Notes: generated by a model from the sequence alone, not told the origin. Positions 18,086 to 26,521 are shown, counted from the stretch's first letter. The stretch is 32,049 nt of DNA from Arcanobacterium_A bovis (GCF_042655305.1 NZ_JBHSLR010000001.1); one strand, 5' to 3'. Translations and numbers: made by a program.

Positions 18086-18724
18086 ATGCTGGGAATGATC
18101 TGGGCTCAAGGCCACGATCGGGCAATTGGGGCACATGGCACGTTAGCGTGGCATATCCCTGAGGATCTTGCGATGTTTAAACGGGTAACATCAGGTAATC
18201 CGGTGATCATGGGACGACGCACATGGGAATCGCTTCCTGAGCGGTTCCGGCCACTCCCCAATCGCCAAAATATCGTTCTCACATCAAATTCCGATTTTAA
18301 GGCCGAGGGTGCCCAGGTTTGCACAACTATTGATGAAGCTCTTGCCGTGAGCGATGCACTAAATCCGGACAAATACGTGTGGGTCATTGGTGGAGCACAG
18401 ATCTACAAATCGATGCTCTCTCAAGCAGATGCACTGGTCATTACAGACGTTGATATGACAGTTGCCGATGCTGATGCATTTGCACCAAGTATTGGCGAGG
18501 ACTGGGAGCTCGTGCAAGCTGAACCGAATCGGGGCTGGCTACATTCAACATCTGGAATCGACTACCGTTTTTCGGCACTCCAACGCAAGATTTCCGCATC
18601 CAGCGATTCAAAATCGCAAGCAGATTCTTCGCAACGAGAAGTTATCCCTGCACAGCAACGAGTTATCCCTGCTACGCAAAGGGCGTTCTACGGAAATTCC
18701 GATCCACTTCGTATTTTTTCTTGA
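18086..18724 (+). CDS. folA: Dihydrofolate reductase with C-terminal extension
   Basis: DHFR reduces dihydrofolate with NADPH and restores the folate used by ThyA. The core (about residues 1-166) has MIWAQGHDRAIGAHGTLAWHIPEDL, MGRRTWESLPERFRPLPNRQN and VWVIGGAQIYKSML. A ggagg site precedes the ATG by about 10 bases. At 212 residues it is about 45 longer than usual. The extra tail (167-212) is rich in Ser and Gln and has a near-tandem REVIPAQQ / RVIPATQR repeat at about 184-199. The tail is not part of the DHFR fold and has no domain I recognise. Confidence 0.95.
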   Translation: MLGMIWAQGHDRAIGAHGTLAWHIPEDLAMFKRVTSGNPVIMGRRTWESLPERFRPLPNRQNIVLTSNSDFKAEGAQVCTTIDEALAVSDALNPDKYVWVIGGAQIYKSMLSQADALVITDVDMTVADADAFAPSIGEDWELVQAEPNRGWLHSTSGIDYRFSALQRKISASSDSKSQADSSQREVIPAQQRVIPATQRAFYGNSDPLRIFS

Positions 18725-18740
18725 TGAAGAAATACATGAG

Positions 18741-18770
18741 GTTGTGGGCTCGCAGATGCGAGCCCACAAC
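18741..18770 (+). terminator. 13-bp hairpin after folA
   Basis: gttgtgggctcgc at 18741-18753 pairs with gcgagcccacaac at 18758-18770 around a 4-base loop, 17 bases after the folA stop, followed by tgtttct. It is a good candidate for the end of the thyA-folA transcript. Confidence 0.8.
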
Positions 18771-18791
18771 TGTTTCTAGTCAAGCTAAAAC

Positions 18792-18850
18792 TATGGGAGC
18801 CTACTAACGTTCCTGAGCATTAGTAGGCTCACCGTTAGTAGGCTCCCATA
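18792..18850 (-). terminator. 18-bp hairpin with a duplicated arm, after aspA
   Basis: tatgggagcctactaacg at 18792-18809 pairs perfectly with 18833-18850 across a 23-base loop. The loop carries a second copy of tagtaggctc at 18821-18830, which could pair with the same left arm to make a shorter alternative hairpin. It sits 49 bases past the aspA stop and fits as the end of the dcu-ansP-ansA-aspA transcript. No T-run follows. Confidence 0.7.
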
Positions 18851-18898
18851 TCAAGAAATCTCGTGCTTGTTGCACAGTCTCCTTATTGCGCAATCTCC

Positions 18899-20344
18899 CT
18901 ATTGTACGATCTCACGCTCAGGATCATCAGGGAATACTTCACCCATGTACTTCGGGTGCATGAGATTCTCCACCGAGAGAGCACGATCAAGTTCAGCTTC
19001 CGTCATGAGTCCACGTTCGAGCACTACCTCACGTACCGATTTACCAGTGCGAGCGCACTCTTTACCGATCAAATCGCCTTCGTGGTGTCCGATAATATCG
19101 TTGAGGTAAGTGACGATACCGATGGAGTTCATTACGAACTGTGCGCAAATATTCTCGTTCACGGTAATGCCCGTTACGCAGCGCTCACGCAGGGTAATGC
19201 AGGCATTTTGCAGCAAAGAAATCGATTCGAAGAGCGCTTGTCCAATCACTGGCTCCATCACGTTGAGCTGCAATTGCCCTGCTTCTGATGCCATCGTCAC
19301 GGTCATATCGTTACCGATTACCTTGAAGCACACTTGGTTCACCACTTCAGGAATTACCGGATTAACCTTCGCAGGCATAATTGATGATCCTGCCTGCATC
19401 TCTGGCAGATTAATTTCATTGAGACCAGCACGTGGACCAGATGAAAGCAAACGCAAATCGTTACAAATCATGGAAAGCTTCGCGGCAAATCGCTTCAAAG
19501 CACCCGAAAGTGAAACATACGCGCCCGTATCCGATGTAGCTTCAATGAGGTTCGGCGCCGGCTTCACATCCAGCCCCGTCACTTCAGCAAGACGCTTGAC
19601 GACGATCTCCTGGAATCCATCAGGGGTATTGAGACCTGTACCAATCGCCGTCGCACCCAGGTTCACTTCAAGCAATAATTCAACTTCGCGAACTAGGTGC
19701 TTTACTTCTTCTTCCATAAGCACGCGGAAAGCGTCAAATTCTTGGCCAACCGTCATTGGCACAGCATCTTGCAACTGGGTGCGCCCCATTTTGAGCACGC
19801 GCTCGTTCTTCTTGGCAAGTACACCGAAAGAATCCGCAAGATTCTGCACTTCGTCTACCAGGCCAATCACCATGCGATACACAGCGATGCGGAAGCCTGT
19901 TGGGTAAGCATCGTTCGTTGACTGCGACTTATTGACGTGATCGTTTGGATTAACAACCGAATAGGCGCCCTTCTCGTGACCCATCACCTCGAGCGCAAGA
20001 TTGGCAATCACCTCATTGGTATTCATATTGACCGAGGTTCCTGCACCACCTTGGAACACATCAACCGGGAATTGATCCATGCAGCGTCCCTCGTCAAGTA
20101 CCATATCGCAGGCTTTGACGATCGCCCGAGAAACCTCAGACGATAGCACCCGCGCATCTCGGTTCGCCAAGGCCTCTGCTTTTTTAACTTGTACCATTCC
20201 TCGAATAAACTCAGGAACTTGGTTGACTGTGACACCTGAAATCTTGAAATTCTCTATAGCCCGAAGGGTATGAACGCCGTAATATGCGTCGTTCGGAATC
20301 TCGCGAGCTCCCAGAAGATCTTCTTCAATTCGTGTGGTAGGCAT
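18899..20344 (-). CDS. aspA: Aspartate ammonia-lyase (aspartase)
   Basis: Aspartase deaminates L-aspartate to fumarate and ammonia. The fumarase/aspartase superfamily signature GSSIMPAKVN with the catalytic serine loop is at 319-328; GAGTSVNMNTNEVIAN (100-115) and the substrate-binding NDHVNKSQSTNDAYPTG (134-150) favour aspartase, together with the RIEEDLLGAREIP start. Fumarase is the main alternative, but the asparaginase neighbour argues for aspartase. The 481-residue length is normal. A ggagga site precedes the ATG. It is the last gene of the operon, 69 bases after ansA, and supplies fumarate as an electron acceptor or as a substrate for exchange. Confidence 0.95.
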   Translation of the reverse strand: MPTTRIEEDLLGAREIPNDAYYGVHTLRAIENFKISGVTVNQVPEFIRGMVQVKKAEALANRDARVLSSEVSRAIVKACDMVLDEGRCMDQFPVDVFQGGAGTSVNMNTNEVIANLALEVMGHEKGAYSVVNPNDHVNKSQSTNDAYPTGFRIAVYRMVIGLVDEVQNLADSFGVLAKKNERVLKMGRTQLQDAVPMTVGQEFDAFRVLMEEEVKHLVREVELLLEVNLGATAIGTGLNTPDGFQEIVVKRLAEVTGLDVKPAPNLIEATSDTGAYVSLSGALKRFAAKLSMICNDLRLLSSGPRAGLNEINLPEMQAGSSIMPAKVNPVIPEVVNQVCFKVIGNDMTVTMASEAGQLQLNVMEPVIGQALFESISLLQNACITLRERCVTGITVNENICAQFVMNSIGIVTYLNDIIGHHEGDLIGKECARTGKSVREVVLERGLMTEAELDRALSVENLMHPKYMGEVFPDDPEREIVQ

Positions 20345-20413
20345 TTGCTTTCCTCCGTGATATATTATGCGTCGTCATTAACGCATTTGCTGTGATTTGA
20401 TTATCCCACGAAA

Positions 20414-21433
20414 CTATCTGCTACGCAGCGTATTGGTAATTTCTCTACTCAGAGATTTTTCCATCCAATATTTGAACTTTTCACCTCTCATTCCTTGCGA
20501 TAATAAAAAGACTGTTTTGGCATAACAAGCCTCGAACGTCATGTTGTGGGCGCTCACTGCCCCAAGTTGGGCAAGAGCATATCCTGCCTCGTAATGCCCC
20601 AGATACACCTGGGCTTGCATGCACTGCGAGGAAACGATCACCTCAACGCCATCGTCAACAGCGCTCGCCAACGCATCAACGAGAGCCTGCTCTCGCGCAG
20701 GTATATTTCCGGTGCCGTACGCACGGAGAATGACGGCGGAGGGTCGCGGATGCAGGACGCTGTCCACCCGCTGGGCACTGATTCCTGGCACGAGGTCCAG
20801 AACCACAATGTCTTGCGCTACATACGGTTTCACCTGGGGGAACGAATCGTGACGACGACGTTCGACGTCGTTCCACTGCCACGGCGCCCCCGTCGTCGCC
20901 AATACCGGAGCGTTCGGGGACGAAAACCCCTCGAAACTCCACGAAGACCACTTTGAAGCGCAACTTCCGTCGAAAACTGAGCGACCGAAAACGAGCGCCA
21001 CCGAATCTATCCGACCGCTGGCAACCGCCTTGAGCGAATCGACGACGTTGGCATGCGCATCGGTGTCAAGTGCGCCAATCGGCAGCTGAGAACCAGTGAG
21101 TACCACCGGTTTTCCGAAGTCTTGAAGCGCGAACGAAAGCGCCGCCGAAGCGTAGGCGAGTGTGTCGGTACCGTGCAGAATCACGAATCCATCGGCACTC
21201 TCGCACGCCGACCACAGCGCGTCAATCAGAGCTTGCCAATCGGCGGGTGTAGCATTCGAAGAATCAATGAGCGTTGAAAACTCAGTGAAGGTAACCTCGC
21301 CGATGCTGGGACGACGAGCAACCAAATCGTTTAGCCAGCCTCGCAAATCGGCTCCGGGCGCCAAACCCGCCTCGGTCTCGATCATACCGATCGTGCCACC
21401 GGAATATATCACGTTAATTCGCACGTCTATCAC
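20414..21433 (-). CDS. ansA: L-asparaginase, type I (cytoplasmic)
   Basis: Asparaginase hydrolyses L-asparagine to aspartate and ammonia. The two catalytic signatures are present: IYSGGTIGM with Thr14, and HGTDTLAYASAAL with Thr89-Asp90 (87-91). There is no signal peptide, and the 339 residues match the type I cytoplasmic form, so the substrate must be imported first; the asparagine permease gene lies 9 bases upstream in the operon. The start is a GTG preceded by cggag on the minus strand. Its product, aspartate, is the substrate of the next gene, aspA. Confidence 0.93.
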   Translation of the reverse strand: MIDVRINVIYSGGTIGMIETEAGLAPGADLRGWLNDLVARRPSIGEVTFTEFSTLIDSSNATPADWQALIDALWSACESADGFVILHGTDTLAYASAALSFALQDFGKPVVLTGSQLPIGALDTDAHANVVDSLKAVASGRIDSVALVFGRSVFDGSCASKWSSWSFEGFSSPNAPVLATTGAPWQWNDVERRRHDSFPQVKPYVAQDIVVLDLVPGISAQRVDSVLHPRPSAVILRAYGTGNIPAREQALVDALASAVDDGVEVIVSSQCMQAQVYLGHYEAGYALAQLGAVSAHNMTFEACYAKTVFLLSQGMRGEKFKYWMEKSLSREITNTLRSR

Positions 21434-21442
21434 TAACTCCGA

Positions 21443-22915
21443 TTAGTTCTCGTCAGATGGTTCTTGCTGCTCATCGAGCATATGATCCATCAAATCTCCG
21501 CGGATGCGTCCACGAACAGCATACCAACCAATGGTCAAGACAACGCTGATAGCAGCAAACATGTAGAGCGTCGGCCGTCCCACCTTAACGTCAAACCACA
21601 TCGATATAATGACGATCGACAGGAAGGCAATCGCCACAAAATTGCTATAAGGATAGAATCGAAGCCGATATTCAGGGCGCCCTTGGCCGGTTCGGTGCAT
21701 TTTGCGAGCGTATATCCAGTGTGTAATCAGAATAGAAATCCAGGTTCCAGCGATACCGATAGCGGCAAGATTCATCACGATTTCAAAGGCTCGACTTGGA
21801 TAGATGTAGTTGATGAGCACGCCGATTAGCCCGAGAGCAGCCGTGATTACGATGGCGTTCATCGGTACGTGGTTTTTGTTGAGCTTTGCGGCGAATTTTG
21901 GCGCTTCACCCGCAACGGCGAGAGAACGAAGTGTGCGTCCAGTGGCATAAAGACCAGCATTCAAGGAAGCTAATGCCGCCGTCAGCACAACGATTTGCAT
22001 AATCGTTCCGGCGTGCGGAATCCCGATTCCAGTGAAGAATGTGACGAAAGGTGACTCCTGACCGCTATAGGCCGTCCACGGAAGCACGAGTGTCATCAAG
22101 ACAACTGCTCCAACGTAAAAGAATCCAATTCGCCAAATCATTGAATTAATAGCTTTGGGCAACACGCTCGTGGCATTTTCAGCCTCGCCGGCTGCCACAC
22201 CAACCATCTCAGTACCTCCAAACGCAAAGACGACGCCGAGCGAGAGCGTTACCAGCGGCAGAAGCCCATGTGGGAAGAAACCGCCTGCGTCAGTGAGGTT
22301 ATGGAGTCCGGCAGTGTGCGCGCCTACATGGTGACCTGTGACAATCGCCCAGATAGCAATTGCCATGAAGATCAAAATTGCACTCACTTCAATAAGCGCC
22401 AACCAAAATTCAAATTCGCCAAACGCCTTCACGGAAAGAATATTGAGCACGAACACCAACAACAACGCCAGTGTCGCAAGAATCCACTGCGGAATGGCTT
22501 GGAATGCTGGCCAGTAATGTAAATACAAGGCAACAGCCGTAATATCTGCCATCACAGTGGTGGACCAGTCAAGGAAAAACAGCCAACCAGTAACGTAAGC
22601 TCCTTTTTCACCCATAAATTCGCGGGCGTAGGATACGAATGCACCCGACGATGGCCGGCGGATCGAGAGCTCTCCCAGTGCCCGCACCATGATAAAGGCG
22701 ATCAAACCGCACACAGCATAAGATATTGCCAACGCCGGTCCGCCTTGGGACAACCGCCCGCCCACTCCAAGGAACAATCCTGTTCCAATTGAGCCGCCAA
22801 TAGCGATCATCTGAATATGGCGGTTTTTGAGTCCTTTTGAATAACCCTCGTCTGCTTTGTCGTGACCATGGGCAAATGTCCGAGTTGCTTTGCCGGAGTG
22901 TTGTTCGAGATTCAT
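21443..22915 (-). CDS. ansP: Amino acid permease, probably L-asparagine permease
   Basis: A member of the amino acid-polyamine-organocation superfamily, AAT family, with about 12 membrane helices in 490 residues. The family start KGLKNRHIQMIAIGGSIGTGLFLG is at about 26-50, followed by helices such as GPALAISYAVCGLIAFIMVRALGEL. AAT proteins differ little by eye, so asparagine as substrate rests mainly on context: it lies directly between the dicarboxylate exchanger and asparaginase in one operon. The ATG is 31 bases after the dcu stop without a clear ribosome site. Confidence 0.85.
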   Translation of the reverse strand: MNLEQHSGKATRTFAHGHDKADEGYSKGLKNRHIQMIAIGGSIGTGLFLGVGGRLSQGGPALAISYAVCGLIAFIMVRALGELSIRRPSSGAFVSYAREFMGEKGAYVTGWLFFLDWSTTVMADITAVALYLHYWPAFQAIPQWILATLALLLVFVLNILSVKAFGEFEFWLALIEVSAILIFMAIAIWAIVTGHHVGAHTAGLHNLTDAGGFFPHGLLPLVTLSLGVVFAFGGTEMVGVAAGEAENATSVLPKAINSMIWRIGFFYVGAVVLMTLVLPWTAYSGQESPFVTFFTGIGIPHAGTIMQIVVLTAALASLNAGLYATGRTLRSLAVAGEAPKFAAKLNKNHVPMNAIVITAALGLIGVLINYIYPSRAFEIVMNLAAIGIAGTWISILITHWIYARKMHRTGQGRPEYRLRFYPYSNFVAIAFLSIVIISMWFDVKVGRPTLYMFAAISVVLTIGWYAVRGRIRGDLMDHMLDEQQEPSDEN

Positions 22916-22946
22916 AGTTAATACTCGTTTCAGATCAGGGTGAGAT

Positions 22947-24266
22947 TCACATGCCGAGAACTACAGGCGCCCACGCGAAGTTCAATAACACTGCAACCAC
23001 GATTGCTACCGTTCCTGGCACGACGAACGGGTGACTGATCACCGTCTTCCCCAAACGAGTAGATCCCGTATCGTCCATCTCCATTGCAGCAACGGTTGTT
23101 GGATAGTTTGGCAGCAAATAGTAGTTAGATACTGCTGGGTAGCAAGCCAATAACGTGACTGCAGACAGCCCAAGTTTGACTGCAACCGGCATGAATGCAA
23201 CCGTCGTCGCCGCATGCGAGAAAAGTAGCGGCGACGCAAAATAGAGGATAATCGCAAGTAGCCAGGGCGATTGTTGTAATACGTCGGCACCGGCATTCTT
23301 GATCACGTCCATATAGTTATTCACGAACATATTGCCGAGCCATGCCACGCCAAGAATGCAGATTGACGCCGTCATTCCAGCCTTGAAAGTGGACTGGTCA
23401 GGAATGGACTGCGCCGGAATTTTCGCTACAAAGCAGATGATTGCGGCGCAGCTGAGCATGATCACCATAATTGCTGCTGATGCGTCCATCGGAGGATGGG
23501 CTATCAAACCGATCTGCTTCGAAGCCGAGGTCGCGTATGCCACCGCAATAACCAGGGCTACTACAAAAACTATTAGGCTGGGAACGGCGCTCGCTTTTGG
23601 CTTGTATCCCTCATGCGAAGCCGCGCTTTGTGCCACCAAACCATCTGCTAAACGCTTCTGGTAAATGGGATCATCTGCAAGTTCTTTGCCTTGACGAGCC
23701 GCGACAAAAGCGCCCACTGCACATCCAATAAACACTGTTGGAATCGTGACCGCCAAGATCTGGAGATACCCAACATTGAGCGGCGAAAGAATTGCCACCA
23801 TTGCCACCGTTGCTGCGGAAATAGGCGAGGCCACGATGGCAAGCTGCGACGCCACTACCGCAATGGACAGTGGACGTGAAGGCCTGATTCCGTTCTCTTT
23901 TGATACATCAACGATCACAGGAAGCACGGAATAAGCGGTGTGCCCAGTTCCGCACAGAACCGTGAGCATAAAGGTGACAAAAGGCGCCAAATACGTAATA
24001 TGCCGTGGATGTTTGCGTAACAGAATTTCAGTCAGGTGCACCAAGTAGTCCATGCCGCCAGCGACTTGTAAAGCTGCGATCGCGCAGATCACTGGCATGA
24101 TAATTCCGATTACGCCCCACGGCACATCTTTGGTTACATCAGTGTGTAATCCAGTGGCAGCGAGAACAAGTACACCAGCACCACCAGCCAAACCAATGCC
24201 GATGCCGCCGATTCTTGAACCTATAACCACGAAAATGATCAGTAAGCACAGATGAAACCAAAGCAT
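22947..24266 (-). CDS. dcuA: Anaerobic C4-dicarboxylate transporter, DcuA/DcuB family
   Basis: Dcu proteins exchange fumarate, aspartate, malate and succinate across the membrane during anaerobic growth. The 439-residue length and the series of 10-12 hydrophobic helices fit. Family motifs visible are GTGHTAYSVLPVI (about 119-131), SPISAATVAM and, near the C-terminus, LLPNYPTTVAAMEMDDTGSTRLGK. An aaggag site precedes the ATG on the minus strand. It opens the four-gene operon. The choice between DcuA and DcuB is not certain; aspartase next door is the usual partner of DcuA. Confidence 0.93.
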   Translation of the reverse strand: MLWFHLCLLIIFVVIGSRIGGIGIGLAGGAGVLVLAATGLHTDVTKDVPWGVIGIIMPVICAIAALQVAGGMDYLVHLTEILLRKHPRHITYLAPFVTFMLTVLCGTGHTAYSVLPVIVDVSKENGIRPSRPLSIAVVASQLAIVASPISAATVAMVAILSPLNVGYLQILAVTIPTVFIGCAVGAFVAARQGKELADDPIYQKRLADGLVAQSAASHEGYKPKASAVPSLIVFVVALVIAVAYATSASKQIGLIAHPPMDASAAIMVIMLSCAAIICFVAKIPAQSIPDQSTFKAGMTASICILGVAWLGNMFVNNYMDVIKNAGADVLQQSPWLLAIILYFASPLLFSHAATTVAFMPVAVKLGLSAVTLLACYPAVSNYYLLPNYPTTVAAMEMDDTGSTRLGKTVISHPFVVPGTVAIVVAVLLNFAWAPVVLGM

Positions 24267-24599
24267 ATCTCGCTCCTTTGCTCGTTTGTTCGCTTAAGTT
24301 TGCTTCACAAAATGTAGCTCAGCGAGGAAGAACTTTGCGGAATTTATGCGACACGTCAGATTTTGTCCCAACAAAAGAAAATCTGTTCATAATTAATTCA
24401 CTACGGGAACACACCTGAGATTAGCGCCAAATATGCAGCATATGGCGCTAACATGTTAAATGAGTGTTTGTGAGTCAATAGTTGAAATAGCAATTTTTTA
24501 TTTATCAACTATAGCGACACCCGATTCCCAAGGGGCTCGGACAATTCTACGTGACACACCCCTACTCACCAGGAGCTTTCAAATTATTCAACATAGAAA
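24267..24599. other. Intergenic regulatory gap upstream of the dcu operon
   Basis: No gene is seen in this AT-rich gap. It contains the leader and promoter region of dcuA, and two inverted repeats: ttagcgcca-N13-tggcgctaa at 24421-24451 and atagttga-N19-tcaactat at 24478-24512. A possible -10 (TACATT on the minus strand, 24311-24316) lies about 45 bases from the dcuA ATG, but without a convincing -35. Confidence 0.5.
24421..24451. promoter_or_regulatory. Dyad-symmetric site upstream of dcuA, possible operator
   Basis: The 9-base arms ttagcgcca (24421-24429) and tggcgctaa (24443-24451) are perfect reverse complements with a 13-base AT-rich spacer. The site is about 155 bases upstream of the dcuA start, beyond the terminator of the nuclease gene, so a regulator-binding role for the dcu-ans-asp operon is possible. 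It is not an obvious FNR/CRP site. Confidence 0.4.
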
Positions 24600-24649
24600 T
24601 GCTCCCTGAAAGAAAGAACCGAATTAATCAGTCCAACTTTCAGGGAGCA
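24600..24649 (-). terminator. 13-bp hairpin after the secreted nuclease gene
   Basis: tgctccctgaaag at 24600-24612 is the perfect complement of ctttcagggagca at 24637-24649, with a 24-base loop. It lies 63 bases after the nuclease stop on the minus strand. The long loop and lack of a T-run make it a less certain terminator. Confidence 0.55.
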
Positions 24650-24712
24650 GTTCTGCACACTTTCCTCTCGGTATAATTACCTCAATGTGCGATTATCTCG
24701 ATCACCTAACTC

Positions 24713-25564
24713 TTATGCTGTTTTAGCATATTCGTTCACATCCCATGCCGAATGGTCACGTACCCCAACGGAACGCTCCTTAATCACTGTTTCAACTCGG
24801 TAGGGAGGCTGCGAAGGCAATTTCTGCCCTGGACAGGTTGACAGCACTCGTTTCATAGCTTCTTTCTCGCTCTCCGTAACCCACAGCTCATACTTCGTTT
24901 TTACCGCGATTTGACGCGCGACATATTCACACCGGAATGGCTTATATGACGGCAACCAACTTGCAGCGTTGGAATCACTCTTTTTAGTGTTCGATGCCCG
25001 ATCTACCGCAATAAGATTCAATGGATCGTTTGCCAAAGCAGTGCGAGATTCAACTGAAATTTGCTGCGCGCCAGTTTGCCAAGCATCAGACAACGCGACC
25101 ACATGATCAATCGGAACGAGTCCTGAAGAGCCCGTTCCTTTTTCAAAATTAATGATTTCACCGTTGTATGGGCTTATTAATCTTCCTGATTGAACTACAC
25201 ATTCGCCGCCACGACCACTCGTGAATACAACCCGTGTGAGATCACGCTTCAAGATATCGTTGCGAGTATCGCAACCATTATGGTCAACGTCGGTCCAAGC
25301 CGTTCCAAATTCGGTACGCTTATATCCGGTTTTCGGTGCACGTCCTTTAACTTGCAATTGATCAAGGGCCGTTGCCGCATCCAGTTCTGCCGATGTTTCA
25401 ACAGTCCGGACGACGCTTCGAGAACTTAGATCCATGGCACGAGTCTCAGTAGCAGATACCGGTTCTACCAGCGTGAAACTCATAAGTGCGCACACAGCCG
25501 TCACACTGCCTAGACCGCGAATTACACGTTTAGTGTCTCGAGATTTACCTCGCAAAATAGTCAT
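24713..25564 (-). CDS. Secreted HNH-type nuclease, DUF1524/GmrSD C-terminal family
   Basis: The 283-residue protein starts with a basic segment and a hydrophobic helix (about 14-38) ending in VSA-TE, a likely signal peptide, so it should be exported. The catalytic region matches small extracellular actinobacterial nucleases of the HNH/DUF1524 group: CDTRNDILKRDL at 98-109, IDHVVALSDAW (His154) at 152-162, and DPLNLIAVD...NTKKSDSNAASWLP at 180-205. Two further cysteines (212, 244) may form a disulfide. Its likely role is degradation of external DNA for nutrients or against neutrophil nets (inference). The ATG has an aaagggga site. The gene is monocistronic. Confidence 0.88.
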   Translation of the reverse strand: MTILRGKSRDTKRVIRGLGSVTAVCALMSFTLVEPVSATETRAMDLSSRSVVRTVETSAELDAATALDQLQVKGRAPKTGYKRTEFGTAWTDVDHNGCDTRNDILKRDLTRVVFTSGRGGECVVQSGRLISPYNGEIINFEKGTGSSGLVPIDHVVALSDAWQTGAQQISVESRTALANDPLNLIAVDRASNTKKSDSNAASWLPSYKPFRCEYVARQIAVKTKYELWVTESEKEAMKRVLSTCPGQKLPSQPPYRVETVIKERSVGVRDHSAWDVNEYAKTA

Positions 25565-25814
25565 TTTTATCCCCTTTCACATGATAAGTGTTTGTTTGCT
25601 GGGACGTCTCAATCACAACGTCCCGTGAATATTAATGAAATAATCAACCTCCTTGTTGTTCTTACGATGGAGTCTGCGTAGCATCTTCGCTACCGTTTCT
25701 ACATTGAGAACTCCTATCAAATCGATACTTTACTCCAAAACAGGCATTTGCACATGAAATAGCACAAATTCCTACAAACAGGATTTAACTCAATGTCAAG
25801 AACACATCAATTGG
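25565..25814. other. Upstream region of the nuclease gene, no gene seen
   Basis: AT-rich sequence with no supported coding region. It presumably carries the minus-strand promoter of the secreted nuclease and, at its right end, runs into transposase-derived sequence. Confidence 0.4.
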
Positions 25815-26005
25815 GTGCAAGCACAGGCATCGGATGTGTGTCAGGATCTTGCCAACCAGCATTTCACGGCTAGCAAGCCAAACCAATTATGGGTGGCAGA
25901 TATTACGTACGTTCGCATCCTGTCCGGGTTCGTGCATACCGCACGCCAACCGAGACCATCACCAGCTATAATCAAACCCAGGTCAGCAAAATTGACCAAA
26001 TATAA
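25815..26005 (+). pseudogene. IS3-family transposase remnant with internal deletion
   Basis: The frame from 25815 encodes DLANQHFTASKPNQLWVADITYVRILSGFVHTA, the classic start of the IS3-group integrase (rve) domain, including the first catalytic Asp in WVADITYV. The reading then breaks off. In another frame, from about 25941 to a stop at 26003-26005, the sequence reads RTPTETITSYNQTQVSKI, which resembles the RTPxE motif at the extreme C-terminus of such transposases. The roughly 100 or more residues expected between, with the other two acidic catalytic residues, are missing. The N-terminal part is absent too. It is a dead fragment; assignment of the second segment is less certain than the first. 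Confidence 0.8.
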
Positions 26006-26095
26006 GAAGAGGAACAAAACCCAACACGCTTCAGTCTGGCGATTTTCTACTTTTTATGCGTGTAGTGTTTAGGCATCACAGTGAACGGAGACACG

Positions 26096-26521
26096 ATGAC
26101 GAACGAGAAACTAGCCAGTGCACGCCCCGAAGACGAGCCAGAACGTATTCGAACATTTGCAAACAGAGTTGAACTTTATGGGCGAGAACATCTTTTTCCA
26201 GACTTCACCCTCACTCCTGAAGAACGAGTATTTGTCTATTCGTTTTCATTCGCATACCGCAGACAGGGGAACCACGCAACGACGGCGGCGTTTATCGTTT
26301 CGCTGATCGCAACGATAAACGCGTTGCTCCTCGTTGATAGGTCGTCTTCACTTTGGTATGTCTATCTCGGATTGCTAGCGATATTGACCGTGCTGGCAAT
26401 TCTCATGATCATTTTGACGATTGGTTCACCTCGGCGCGAGGCCTTTGCTCATATTCTGCAGCTCCGTGCTGAGCGAGAGATCGCAACAAGCTATGAGCAG
26501 CGAGGATACTCGGCAAAATAA
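26096..26521 (+). CDS. Small two-helix membrane protein of unknown function
   Basis: I do not recognise this family. The 141-residue product has a charged N-terminal part with RVELYGREHLFPDFTLTPEERVFVYSFSFAYRRQGNH, then two hydrophobic helices (about 60-80 and 86-107) and a charged C-terminal tail likely to be cytosolic. The frame opens at a GTG at 26081, but the ATG at 26096 has a cggag site 5 bases before it, so that start is preferred. It stands alone between the transposase remnant and the adhesin gene. Confidence 0.65.
   Translation: MTNEKLASARPEDEPERIRTFANRVELYGREHLFPDFTLTPEERVFVYSFSFAYRRQGNHATTAAFIVSLIATINALLLVDRSSSLWYVYLGLLAILTVLAILMIILTIGSPRREAFAHILQLRAEREIATSYEQRGYSAK

Noticed and set aside
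20023..20235. Several small frames opposite aspA and ansA
   Set aside because: All are shadows of clear enzyme genes.
24267..24712. Possible tRNA, riboswitch or small RNA in the 446-base gap
   Set aside because: No cloverleaf or known riboswitch core could be traced; only simple dyads and one terminator-like hairpin.
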